Shown here piece by piece: positions 7,869-20,227 of a stretch of 40,936 bases of DNA; within the stretch, counting starts at the first letter, position 1, and every line of letters begins with the position of its first letter. The stretch is from Phytoactinopolyspora limicola (GTDB taxonomy: Bacteria; Actinomycetota; Actinomycetes; Jiangellales; Jiangellaceae), in assembly GCF_011320225.1 (NCBI RefSeq), contig NZ_JAAOEN010000029.1, positions 1 through 40,936 of the forward strand. Reading direction: 5' to 3'. A program made the position numbers and the translations under genes. Under the pieces are notes generated by a model. The model was given only the letters and a program-made list of their open reading frames with translations. It was not told the DNA's origin and did not search any database.

Positions 7869-8327
7869 ATGGTCGAGGTGGGTCTGATCGTCGCCCTCGC
7901 TCTCGCCATCGCGGCGAGCATCATGATCCTGCGACGCAACACCGAACGCGGTGGTTCCCCTGGTGAGTACACCAACCTTCCCGACGTCGAACTCGACCTG
8001 AAACTACAAGAAGAGGTGCGCAATCTGGCGCACCACGGACACACCGAAGAAGCGATCAAACACCTCCGCAAACAGGCCCGGCTGACGCCGCACGAGGCCA
8101 CCGTCGTCGTGCAGACCCTGATGGTCGGCAAGACGTTCCCCGACCCCTCCACCCCCCAACAGTCCACGGAGTCCGGGCCCAACGCCGTCGTCGACGACGA
8201 TCTCCTCAATCGGCTGCACCTGTTGGTCGCTCAGGACCCGCACAAGCGCAACGCCGCCATCCAGCTGCTGCGTGATCGAACCGGGATGAACGCCAAGGAC
8301 GCCCGTCGCTTCGTGAACGCCTTGTGA
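7869..8327 (+). CDS. Membrane-anchored protein with two L7/L12 C-terminal-like helical repeats
   Basis: About 152 residues. Residues 4-22 form one hydrophobic helix (VGLIVALALAIAASIMIL) followed by RRN, suggesting an N-out, C-in anchor. The cytosolic part holds two short segments, EEAIKHLRKQARLTPHEATVVVQTL and NAAIQLLRDRTGMNAKDARRFVNAL, each resembling the helix-turn-helix core of the ribosomal L7/L12 C-terminal domain (AIKxLRExTGLGLKEAKxxV). Such proteins are known in actinobacteria but their role is unclear. They could bind translation factors at the membrane; that is speculation. A GTG at 7848 is an alternative start; 7869 is preferred for its leaderless promoter spacing. Confidence 0.75.
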   Translation: MVEVGLIVALALAIAASIMILRRNTERGGSPGEYTNLPDVELDLKLQEEVRNLAHHGHTEEAIKHLRKQARLTPHEATVVVQTLMVGKTFPDPSTPQQSTESGPNAVVDDDLLNRLHLLVAQDPHKRNAAIQLLRDRTGMNAKDARRFVNAL

Positions 8328-8381
8328 CGCCTAGTCGATTTTGATAGCACCGCAGCGCTAGCATTTTCTCTCCACCCGAAC

Positions 8382-8387
8382 TACGCT
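8382..8387 (+). promoter_or_regulatory. -10 box of a leaderless promoter (TACGCT) for the toxin-antitoxin pair
   Basis: TACGCT is followed by exactly seven bases and then the ATG at 8395. No Shine-Dalgarno is present. The identical hexamer and spacing occur upstream of tldD at 12783-12788. Confidence 0.55.
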
Positions 8388-8394
8388 GGTCAAC

Positions 8395-8697
8395 ATGCGT
8401 CAGCTCTTGGTACGGATACCCGACGATCTCCACGCACGCCTGACCGCGAAAGCGAAACGAGAAGGTATCTCGGTCAACGCCTTGGCCAACCAGGTGCTGG
8501 ATGCCGCAGCGCCGGCCGAGACGACATCCAACGGCATCGTCACCCGGCGTTATCGGCTCCGCGAGAAAGCCCGCAAGATGGGGGTTCTCGTGGAGACTCC
8601 GGCCCCTCCGGTACCGCCCGACCGCTTCGCCGCCGCGTTGAAGGCCAGTGAGGGCATCGCCCCGGTCACCGAAGGATCCGACAACGAGCCGGGCTAA
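8395..8697 (+). CDS. Ribbon-helix-helix antitoxin-like protein
   Basis: A 100-residue protein. Residues 2-38 (RQLLVRIPDDLHARLTAKAK, then REGISVNALANQVLD) match the ribbon-helix-helix fold: a short beta strand, then two helices with the usual G-x-S-x-N turn. The C-terminal half is charged and proline-rich and would wrap the toxin. It probably binds its own promoter as a dimer and neutralises the PIN protein encoded 43 bases downstream (VapB-like role). The start is supported by the TACGCT-N7-ATG arrangement. Confidence 0.82.
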   Translation: MRQLLVRIPDDLHARLTAKAKREGISVNALANQVLDAAAPAETTSNGIVTRRYRLREKARKMGVLVETPAPPVPPDRFAAALKASEGIAPVTEGSDNEPG

Positions 8698-8740
8698 GAA
8701 CCCGCGACCCGGGGACGGCCAGGTTCATGACGAGAGGGGA

Positions 8741-9232
8741 ATGAGGGTGGTGGATGCGGTACTGACGTATGTCGACTCATCGGTCCTGACCCGTTCATAC
8801 CTGGCCGCCGAGCCAGACCATGCCGTTGCACGTTCCTTCGTCGAAAACGGCAAACTGCTGGTCACGGCCTCGTTCACCGTCATCGAGGTCACGTCGACGC
8901 TCGTGCGCGCCAGCCGTTACAAGAAGCTGCCGGACGCGGACGTCTTGATCGAAAAAGTACACCAAGAGGTGTCCGCCGACGGGCCCATCGAACTCGTCCG
9001 GGCCGATCCGGCGCTGGCCGAGAGCGCGGCGCTGACCATCGTGCGGCACTACGCCCTGCATCCGTTGGAGGCGATGCACCTCGCGGTCGCGGATGTGGTG
9101 GTCCGCTCGCTGGCCGAACCCGGGGAACAGATCGGCTTCGCCACCTACCGAGGCGCTCAACGGCGGGCCGCCCAAGCCCTCGGGTATGTGATCAGCCCGC
9201 TTGTCCCGCCGCCACCACCACCGAAGGAGTAA
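8741..9232 (+). CDS. PIN-domain toxin (VapC-like)
   Basis: About 163 residues with a PIN ribonuclease fold: D12 in TYVDSSVLTR, E49 in TVIEVTSTL and E110 in HPLEAMHLAVAD occupy the usual first three acidic positions. The usual fourth aspartate (FVTxD) is replaced; the segment reads FATYRGAQRRAAQALG. The protein ends with six consecutive prolines then KE. Starts at 8741 (ATG), 8747 and 8750 (GTG) are all in frame; GAGAGGGG at 8732-8739 better fits 8747 or 8750. The antitoxin precedes it; its stop lies four bases from the convergent aroQ stop. Activity as an RNase is likely but the altered active site lowers certainty. Confidence 0.82.
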   Translation: MRVVDAVLTYVDSSVLTRSYLAAEPDHAVARSFVENGKLLVTASFTVIEVTSTLVRASRYKKLPDADVLIEKVHQEVSADGPIELVRADPALAESAALTIVRHYALHPLEAMHLAVADVVVRSLAEPGEQIGFATYRGAQRRAAQALGYVISPLVPPPPPPKE

Positions 9233-9236
9233 TACC

Positions 9237-9680
9237 TCAGCCTTCGGTCAGTCCGAGCGCCACCGCGCGTAAGGCCAACAGGTACGATCCGAGCCCGAAC
9301 CCGGCGATGGTGCCGGTGGCCACCGCGGCCACCACACTCGTGTGCCGGAAGGTCTCCCGGGCTGCCGGATTGGAGATGTGCACCTCCACCAAAGGGGCCG
9401 TCAGCTGGGCGCAGGCATCACGCAGCGCGTAGGAGTAATGGGTGAACGCCGCGGGGTTCAGCACCACCGGGAGGCCGCCGTCAGCCGCCTCGTGCAGCCA
9501 TCCCACCAGTTCGGACTCGTCGTCGGTCTGCCGGACCTCTACCTCGAGCCCCAGTTCGGCACCTGTGCGTTGACACTGCTCCACCAGGCCGGTGTACGAC
9601 GTGTCGCCGTACACGTCCGGCTCCCGGGAGCCCAGCCGGCCCAGGTTCGGCCCGTTCAGCACCAGCACCCGCGTCGTCAT
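9237..9680 (-). CDS. aroQ: 3-dehydroquinate dehydratase, type II
   Basis: A 147-residue type II dehydroquinase, which converts 3-dehydroquinate to 3-dehydroshikimate. It has the N-terminal signature [18 protein letters not shown], the catalytic region [15 protein letters not shown] and [18 protein letters not shown] with the conserved histidine. The ATG at 9680 has GAAAGG about ten bases upstream; the longer open frame upstream overlaps the intergenic gap. It follows aroB by 52 bases at the end of the aroC-aroK-aroB-aroQ operon. Confidence 0.96.
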   Translation of the reverse strand: MTTRVLVLNGPNLGRLGSREPDVYGDTSYTGLVEQCQRTGAELGLEVEVRQTDDESELVGWLHEAADGGLPVVLNPAAFTHYSYALRDACAQLTAPLVEVHISNPAARETFRHTSVVAAVATGTIAGFGLGSYLLALRAVALGLTEG

Positions 9681-9732
9681 CCATTCAGCCTTTCGACTAC
9701 TCACATCGGTGGAGGGTTGCCCCGGCGCCACG

Positions 9733-11322
<1,590 letters not shown>

Positions 11323-11326
<4 letters not shown>

Positions 11327-12519
11327 CGGACCGACAACCTCTCCGGGATGGCGTCCAGGTAAGCGCGGAGGTTGCGGGCCGTCTCCGCCACGGAGTCCCC
11401 GCCGAGCTTCTCCAGCGCCGCCTGCGCCAGGACCAGCGCCACCATCGCCTCGGCCACCACACCCGCCGCCGGTACCGCACACACGTCGGAGCGCTGGTTG
11501 TGTGCTTTGGCTTCCGCACCGGTGCTCGTGTCGATGGTGCGCAGCGCTCGCGGAACCGTCGAGATCGGCTTCATCGCCGCGCGGACCCGCATGACCTCGC
11601 CGGTGGACATGCCACCCTCGATGCCGCCGGACCGCCCGGAGGTGCGACGTACCCCGCCGCCGTCAACCGGCTCGATCTCGTCCTGCGCCCGCGAGCCCCG
11701 GGTGCGGGCCAGCTCGAAGCCGTCGCCCACCTCGACACCTTTGATCGCCTGGATACCCATGAGCGCACCAGCCAACCGGGCGTCGAGGCGGCGGTCTCCG
11801 TGTACGTAGCTGCCGATGCCGGGAGGCATGCCGTGCACCACCACTTCGACGACACCGCCGAGGGTGTCACCGGCTTTGCGGGCCGCGTCGACCTCGGCCA
11901 CCATGGCGGCGCTGGTGTCGGCGTGGAAACACCTCAGGGGGTCGGCGTCGAGCTTCTCGACATCGTCGGCACCGGGCACCGGACCGCCCGCCGGCACCGC
12001 GACCGTGCCGAGCTCCACCGTGTGGCTGACCAGACGGACCCCACCGGCCTGCGCGAGGAACGCGGCGGCCACAGCCCCTAAGGCGACCCGTGCTGCCGTC
12101 TCGCGGGCGCTGGCCCGCTCCAACACCGGGCGGGCCTCGTCGAACCCGTACTTCTGCATACCGGCGAGGTCAGCATGCCCGGGACGCGGGCGGGTCAGCG
12201 GCGCATTACGGGCGAGTCCGTCGAGCTCCTCCTGATCGACCGGGTCCGCGGCCATCACCCGTTCCCACTTGGGCCACTCGGTGTTACCCACCCGCACCGC
12301 GATGGGGCTGCCAAGGGTGCGGCCGTGGCGGACGCCACCGAGGAATTCGACCTCGTCGGCCTCGAACGACATCCGCGCGCCACGCCCGTAGCCGAGCCGG
12401 CGCCGGGCAAGCGCGGCGGCGACGTCGCCACTCGTGACGTGAACGTCGGCCGGCAGACCCTCGAGGATCGCGACGAGTGCGGGGCCATGCGACTCTCCCG
12501 CGGTGAGCCATCGGAGCAT
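11323..12519 (-). CDS. aroC: Chorismate synthase
   Basis: A 398-residue FMN-dependent enzyme that forms chorismate from EPSP. Recognisable blocks are [30 protein letters not shown] with [13 protein letters not shown], and [26 protein letters not shown]. The ATG at 12519 gives the canonical N terminus and has GGAAGA about nine bases upstream; the open frame reaches 12597 but the extra residues are atypical. It is the first gene of the aro operon, whose promoter must lie in or near the palindromic element at 12594-12725. Confidence 0.97.
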
Positions 12520-12593
12520 GGCGCCATCTTCCCACGCGGCTCCGGACGCCCTCCCTCCGCATTCCCTGGCCCGCGGCCACCCAGCTCCCCCAC

Positions 12594-12725
12594 CCACCGG
12601 TGATCGTCAGCAGATTTCTGCCCTCCACCGCCGTGATCGTTGTCGACTTGGCGCCGCTATAGCGACCGGATCATGCCGTCGATCACCTCGGGTGAGGGCA
12701 GAAATCTGCTGACGATCACCGGTGG
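12594..12725. repeat. 132-bp palindromic element with perfect 32-bp arms
   Basis: Arms at 12594-12625 and 12694-12725 are perfectly complementary over 32 bases. The dyad axis is at 12659.5, and a perfect 10-bp palindrome (CGCTATAGCG, 12655-12664) lies on exactly this axis. A GTGATCG block also pairs in register inside the arms. Each arm contains its own near-palindrome GCAGAAATCTGC. It lies between the divergent aroC and tldD starts, so it is not a terminator. It looks like a MITE/REP-like interspersed element, or a very large operator. Confidence 0.85.
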
Positions 12726-12727
12726 CT

Positions 12728-12737
12728 GGGGGGGGGG
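12728..12737. repeat. G10 homopolymer tract
   Basis: Ten consecutive G residues directly abut the palindromic element and lie 45 bases upstream of the tldD -10 box. Tracts of this length are prone to slippage. Confidence 0.8.
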
Positions 12738-12782
12738 TGGTGACGTGGCCGAGCGGAGCGAACACTTGACCGACAGGTGAGA

Positions 12783-12788
12783 TACGCT
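12783..12788 (+). promoter_or_regulatory. -10 box of a leaderless promoter for tldD (TACGCT)
   Basis: TACGCT is followed by seven bases and the GTG at 12796. A TTGACC at 12766-12771 is only 11 bases upstream and too close to be its -35 box. Confidence 0.5.
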
Positions 12789-12795
12789 CGCGTGC

Positions 12796-14322
12796 GTGGC
12801 CCACGATCTCGACCCGGCCTTCATGGCCCTTCCCATGCGCCAGCTCGCCGACGCCGCCTTGCACCACGCTCGCGGGTTAGGCGCCGAACACGCCGACTTC
12901 CGCCTCGAACGCATCCGCTCACAAGGCCTCACGCTGCGCGACGGCAACCTCGACACCAGTCGCGACGGCGAGGACGTCGGGTTCAGCGTCCGGGTCCTGC
13001 ACGAGGGTACGTGGGGTTTCGCCGCCTCCGTCGATCTCACCGCCGACGAGGCCGTCAACGTGGCCCAGCGCGCGGTCGAGATGGCCAAGGTCGCCCGTGA
13101 TCTCAGCCCGGACCGGGTAGAGATCGCCGCCGAGCCGGTCCATGCGGACGTGACGTGGATCTCCGCCTACGCGGTGGATCCTTTCACCATCCCAGACGCC
13201 GACAAGATCCAACTACTGGCCGAGCGGTCTCGACGGGTGCTGGCTATGGCCGGCGTCGACCACGTCACCGCCCAGCTCGACCAAGTGCTGGAGAACAAGT
13301 TCTACGCCGACACCGCCGGTACCGTCACCACCCAGCAACGGGTGCGGGTCCAGCAGTTCTTCGAGGCCCTGGCGGTCGACGCCACCAGTGGCCGGTTCGA
13401 CACCATGAGCACCCTCGGCGCTCCGGCCGGGCGCGGCTGGGAGTACGTCACCGGGGCCGACGGCGTCGTCGATTGGGATACCGACCTCGACGAGCTGGGT
13501 CCCCTGCTCGCCGAGAAGCTGGCCGCCCCGTCCGTCGAACCGGGCCGCTACGACCTCGTCATCCATCCATCCAACCTGTGGCTCACCATCCACGAGTCCA
13601 TCGGGCACGCCACCGAACTGGACCGCGCGCTGGGCTACGAAGCCAACTACGCCGGCACCTCCTTCGCGACGCTCGACAAGCTGGGCACCCTGCGCTACGG
13701 CTCGCCGGCCATGCAGGTGACCGGCGACCGCACCACACCGCACGGGCTGGCCACCATCGGCTACGACGACGAAGGAGTGCAGGCGCAACGCTGGGACATC
13801 GTCCGCGACGGCGTACTCGTGGGTTACCAGCTCGACCGCGCCATGGCCCGCGCCAACTCCGCCGAACTCGGCACCAGCCGGTCCAACGGATGTGCCTTCG
13901 CCGACTCTCCCGGACACGTCCCGGTGCAACGGATGGCCAACGTCTCGCTGCAACCGGCCGAGGCGGGGCCCTCCATCGACGAGTTGATCTCCCGGGTGGA
14001 CGACGGCATCTACGTCGTTGGCAACAAGTCATGGTCCATCGACATGCAGCGGTACAACTTCCAGTTCACCGGCCAGCGGTTCTACCGCATCAAAGACGGC
14101 GAACTCGACGGTCAGCTGCGCGACGTCGCCTACCAGGCCACCACCACCGACTTCTGGGGTTCACTCGAGGCCGTCGGCGGCCCGCAGACATACGTCGTTG
14201 GTGGAGCTTTCAACTGCGGCAAGGCGCAGCCGGGTCAGATCGCGCCGGTCTCCCACGGGTGTCCGGCCGCGCTGTTCCGCGACATCAACATTCTGAACAC
14301 GGGGCAGGAGGGTGGCCAGTGA
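12796..14322 (+). CDS. tldD: TldD-family metalloprotease subunit
   Basis: A 508-residue TldD/PmbA family protein. The catalytic zinc-protease motif HESIGH is at residues 266-271, followed by ATELDRALGYEANYAGTSF and GTLRYGSPAMQVTGD as in TldD. C-terminal VGGPQTYVVGGAFNCGKAQPGQ is also typical. In other bacteria TldD pairs with TldE to form a protease that degrades unfolded peptides and matures some ribosomal peptides such as microcin B17. The GTG at 12796 is seven bases after TACGCT. It overlaps the next gene by four bases. No RiPP precursor or other biosynthetic gene is visible nearby, so a general proteolytic role is more likely. Confidence 0.94.
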   Translation: MAHDLDPAFMALPMRQLADAALHHARGLGAEHADFRLERIRSQGLTLRDGNLDTSRDGEDVGFSVRVLHEGTWGFAASVDLTADEAVNVAQRAVEMAKVARDLSPDRVEIAAEPVHADVTWISAYAVDPFTIPDADKIQLLAERSRRVLAMAGVDHVTAQLDQVLENKFYADTAGTVTTQQRVRVQQFFEALAVDATSGRFDTMSTLGAPAGRGWEYVTGADGVVDWDTDLDELGPLLAEKLAAPSVEPGRYDLVIHPSNLWLTIHESIGHATELDRALGYEANYAGTSFATLDKLGTLRYGSPAMQVTGDRTTPHGLATIGYDDEGVQAQRWDIVRDGVLVGYQLDRAMARANSAELGTSRSNGCAFADSPGHVPVQRMANVSLQPAEAGPSIDELISRVDDGIYVVGNKSWSIDMQRYNFQFTGQRFYRIKDGELDGQLRDVAYQATTTDFWGSLEAVGGPQTYVVGGAFNCGKAQPGQIAPVSHGCPAALFRDINILNTGQEGGQ

Positions 14323-15710
14323 CCCGGCCGATGACACCGCAGGAGATCGTCGAACGCTGCCTAGAGCTGTCGCGGTCCGACGGCATGATCGTTTTGGTTG
14401 ACGAGACGTCGTCGGCCAATCTGCGATGGGCGAACAACACCCTAACCACCAACGGCGTCATGCAAGCCCGCAAGGTCACGGTCATCGCCATAGCCGGGGC
14501 GGGCACCGGAGCCTCCTCCGGAATCGTGGGCCGCAGCGCCGTCGCCGCCGACGACCTCGAACCGCTGGTCCGCCTCGCTGAACGGGCCGCCCGCGACAAC
14601 GGCCCCGCCGAGGACGCCCAGCCGCTGCTCGACGGCGATGCCGCCACCAACTGGTCCGACGAACCCGGCCAGACGTCGGCCGGCACGTTCAAGGGGATCG
14701 CGCCGGCCCTCGGTGAAACGTTCACCCGGGGCCGCGTCGACGGTCGCGTGCTGTACGGATACCTGGAACACCAGGTCGAGACCACCTACGCCGGGAGTTC
14801 CACCGGGTGGCGATTCCGGCACGAACAGCCGGCCGGTTCCATCGGCATCACCGCCAAATCGGCCGACCGCACCCGGTCGGCGTGGGTAGGTCAGGCCGCA
14901 CCCGACGTGGCGGAGTTCGACGTGTCGGCGCTCGACGCTGAACTGGTGCGCAGGCTCGCCTGGGCCGAACGGACCGTCGACCTTCCGGCCGGCCGTTACG
15001 ACACCGTCCTCCCACCGTCGGCGGTGGCCGACCTCATGATCTACGCGTATTGGACCATGGGCGCCCGCGACGCCAACGACGGACGCACCGTCTACGCCAA
15101 AGCGGGCGACGGCACCAGAGTGGGCGAGAAGCTGTCGTCGCGGCCAGTGACCCTCTGGTCCGACCCGGCCGCACCCGGCCTGGAATGTGCACCAGTCGCG
15201 CTGGCCCACGCCTCGTCCGGAGAACAAAGCGTGTTCGACAACGGCTACCCGTTGCAGCGCACCGACTGGATCAAGGACGGCACCCTCGCCGCGCTGATCC
15301 AGACCCGGCACACCGCCCGCCGCACCGGACTCACACCCACCCTCGGGGTCATGAACCTGGGGATGGACATCGCCGATAGCCGCGGCGGGCTCGACGATGT
15401 CGTCGCCGGTGTGGAGCGCGGGCTACTGCTCACCTGCCTGTGGTACATCCGCGAGGTCGACCCGCAGACGCTGCTGCTGACCGGGTTGACCCGCGACGGC
15501 GTCTACCTCGTGGAGAATGGCGAGGTCACCGGGGCGGTGAACAACTTCCGGTTCAACGAGAGCCCGGTGTCGCTGCTGGACCGGATCTCCCAGGCGAGTG
15601 TGTCGGCACCAACGCTGGGCCGGGAGTTCGGCGACTACTTCCCGCGCACCTCGATGCCCGCGGTGCGGATACCGGACTTCAACATGTCCTCCGTCAGCCA
15701 AGCCTCCTAA
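14319..15710 (+). CDS. TldE/PmbA-family protease subunit
   Basis: A 463-residue member of the same family lacking the HExxxH motif, as expected for the non-catalytic TldE/PmbA partner. Typical segments are TNGVMQARKVTVIA near the N terminus and GLTRDGVYLVENGEVTGAVN near the C terminus. The start is GTG at 14319, overlapping the tldD stop as GTGA, with GGCAGGAGG upstream. A longer open frame into tldD is a shadow. Together with TldD it should form the heterodimeric protease. Its stop lies 13 bases before the foldback element. Confidence 0.92.
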   Translation: MTRPMTPQEIVERCLELSRSDGMIVLVDETSSANLRWANNTLTTNGVMQARKVTVIAIAGAGTGASSGIVGRSAVAADDLEPLVRLAERAARDNGPAEDAQPLLDGDAATNWSDEPGQTSAGTFKGIAPALGETFTRGRVDGRVLYGYLEHQVETTYAGSSTGWRFRHEQPAGSIGITAKSADRTRSAWVGQAAPDVAEFDVSALDAELVRRLAWAERTVDLPAGRYDTVLPPSAVADLMIYAYWTMGARDANDGRTVYAKAGDGTRVGEKLSSRPVTLWSDPAAPGLECAPVALAHASSGEQSVFDNGYPLQRTDWIKDGTLAALIQTRHTARRTGLTPTLGVMNLGMDIADSRGGLDDVVAGVERGLLLTCLWYIREVDPQTLLLTGLTRDGVYLVENGEVTGAVNNFRFNESPVSLLDRISQASVSAPTLGREFGDYFPRTSMPAVRIPDFNMSSVSQAS

Positions 15711-15723
15711 TCCCCTGCTTCCG

Positions 15724-16371
15724 CACCTGATCTCCGTTTTGACACCTGATCGTTTCTACCGGGGTGATCAGATGCATGCCCGACGTGTTGATCGCGGTGA
15801 ACGGCGCACGTTGGGCATCCGGTTGCGTCTCACGAGGTGGACGGAGAACGATCAGATGCATCAACCGGCGAATACCGTCCACCAGCGCATCTGATCGTGC
15901 CCGACAATGCCGGCTGGGCCTGGGCCAGCCCCATGGCGCACGGGCGGCACGGTGTGACGGGGGACGGCACGCCGGCGGCACGGTGTGACGGGGCATGGTG
16001 CGCTCAGCGCTCGTTCCTATGGGTGACATGTCTGAAATGTGGAGGCCGTCAACGTGTCACCCCGGCGATGCCCCGGAAACACATCGGCGCATCCCGGCCC
16101 CAGCCTCGAACCGCCCCGGAACATCTTGGAGGAACTCGCCGCACGGACGTGCCGTGATACCAACGCCGCATCCGATAAGCACGGTGCTGCGTCGAAAAGA
16201 TCAGATGCGCTGGCGGACGGTATTCGACGGTTGATGCATCTGATCGTTCTCCGTCCACCTCGTGAGACGCAACCGGATGCCCAACGGGCGCCGTTCACCG
16301 CGATCAACACGTCGGGCATGCATCTGATCACCCCGGTAGAAACGATCAGGTGACAAAACGGAGATCAGGTG
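15724..16371. mobile_element. 648-bp foldback (MITE-like) element with 173-bp inverted arms
   Basis: Arms at 15724-15896 and 16199-16371 are inverted copies with four mismatches in 173 positions (15742, 15808, 15868, 15881). The 302-bp centre is unrelated and encodes nothing recognisable; it holds a 19-bp direct repeat (15944-15962 and 15975-15993). Each arm carries repeated submotifs: CACCTGATC at 15724 and 15743, GATCAGATGCAT at 15766 and 15850, and GCATCTGATC at 15887, which gives a secondary hairpin within the arm. No transposase and no obvious target-site duplication were seen. It separates convergent tldE and dedA, and its right end supplies the dedA stop codon. Confidence 0.85.
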
Positions 16372-17135
16372 TCAACACTGGGGCGGGGAGATCCGCTGAC
16401 CTCTAACTCCGCGTCGCCGTCGCCGTCGGTGTCGCCGCCATCCGCGTCGCCTGCCGCGCTGCCGGGGGCGTTCCTATCCGCGGGCGACTGATTGGCACCT
16501 GCCCCGCCGTTCCGGCGCCGGCGACGGTTGATCAAGAACCGGCTGACTTCGACGAGAATGGTGATGCCGATGGCGATGGAGAAGCCGACAGCCAACCCCT
16601 TGAGGGGCTCCTCGCCGAAGGTGATACCACCGAAGTAGCCGATCAGCCCCGCATACACACCCCACGACGACGCGGCGAAGATCTCGAAGAAGGAGAACTT
16701 CCGCAGCGGGTAGTGGACGGTGCCGGCGGTCAGCGTGACGGCGGTCCGTCCGCCGGGGATCTGCCGGCAGACGACGAGGATCAGACCGCCGCGTTCCTGG
16801 AGTTGTTGTTCAGCCCAACCGAAGCCGTTGCGTAGCTTGGAGCCGGGTTTGGCCCGGTTGTAGAGACGTCGCCCCGCGAAGTGACCGATGGTGTACGCCA
16901 TGTGGTCGCCGATGTAGGCACCGATCGACGCGACCAGAATGACCAGACCCAGCGACGGGGGTCCGCTGGCGGCGAACACTCCCGCGGTGATGACCAACGT
17001 CTCGGCCGGCACCGCCGGGATGACGGAGTCGATAGCCGCGAACAACAGGATGACGACGTAGATCCATGGTGAGGACATCGCTTCCTGGGCGACCTCTAGG
17101 ATCGCATCGGCGAATTCGCCCAAGGCCTCCAGCAT
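16365..17135 (-). CDS. DedA/VTT-domain membrane protein
   Basis: A 256-residue DedA-family protein. Hydrophobic helices occur around residues 22-60, 62-85, 140-165 and 178-195. Conserved family features include the acidic residue in PAVPAETLVI, the GDHMAYTIGHFAGRR segment and the ICRQIPGGRTAV-like stretch VVCRQIPGGRTAVTLTAGT. The family is linked to undecaprenyl-phosphate or phospholipid flipping. The ATG at 17135 has GAAGAGG close upstream. The C-terminal ~50 residues are acidic and glycine-rich, and the last codon and stop (ACC TGA) fall in the terminal CACCTGATC of the adjacent foldback element, so the original C terminus may have been different. Confidence 0.9.
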   Translation of the reverse strand: MLEALGEFADAILEVAQEAMSSPWIYVVILLFAAIDSVIPAVPAETLVITAGVFAASGPPSLGLVILVASIGAYIGDHMAYTIGHFAGRRLYNRAKPGSKLRNGFGWAEQQLQERGGLILVVCRQIPGGRTAVTLTAGTVHYPLRKFSFFEIFAASSWGVYAGLIGYFGGITFGEEPLKGLAVGFSIAIGITILVEVSRFLINRRRRRNGGAGANQSPADRNAPGSAAGDADGGDTDGDGDAELEVSGSPRPSVDT

Positions 17136-17301
17136 CGTCCTCTTCCCGCCGTGCCAACGTGAAACGGGGTACCGCCCGCCCCGCGCTGTGGCGGGCCGGA
17201 TGGTTCCATCCTTTCACGACGGTACGACGTCCTGTGGCCAGGGACGTCCGCCCCTGGGTGGAACCTCTGCTCATCCACCCGGAGGGGAAGCCCTGATACT
17301 T

Positions 17302-17318
17302 CCCGGCGCGGGGCCGGG
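17302..17318 (-). terminator. Possible hairpin after gcvP
   Basis: CCCGGC and GCCGGG arms (17302-17307, 17313-17318) pair around five bases, just past the gcvP stop. There is no T-run. A second dyad (GACGTCC 17226-17232 with GGACGTC 17242-17248) lies further downstream, before dedA. Either could end the gcvP transcript; the call is weak. Confidence 0.35.
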
Positions 17319-17322
17319 GACG

Positions 17323-20193
<2,871 letters not shown>

Positions 20194-20227
20194 GTTCGGA
20201 GCTCCTCGGTCTACGTGTACATCGAGC

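Noticed and set aside
12594-12725. Palindrome read as a rho-independent terminator
   Set aside because: It lies between the 5' ends of divergent aroC and tldD, so no transcript ends there, and its 68-base centre is too long for a terminator loop.
12766-12771. TTGACC as the -35 box of tldD
   Set aside because: It is only 11 bases from TACGCT, too short for a sigma-70-type spacer.
13155-14318. Long upstream extension of the tldE frame through tldD
   Set aside because: It is a shadow in another frame of tldD; the GTGA overlap at 14319 and a good ribosome site mark the real start.
12796-15710. RiPP biosynthetic cluster around tldD-tldE
   Set aside because: No precursor peptide, cyclodehydratase or exporter lies nearby; shikimate genes and dedA flank the pair, so a general protease role fits better.
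15764-15988. Open frame in the left foldback arm, with a mirrored copy at 16017-16331 giving a nearly identical N terminus
   Set aside because: The match arises because the arms are inverted copies. There is no promoter or ribosome site and no family resemblance, so these are not treated as genes.
15711-16380. CRISPR array
   Set aside because: The repeats are inverted and irregularly spaced, there are no uniform spacers and no cas genes.
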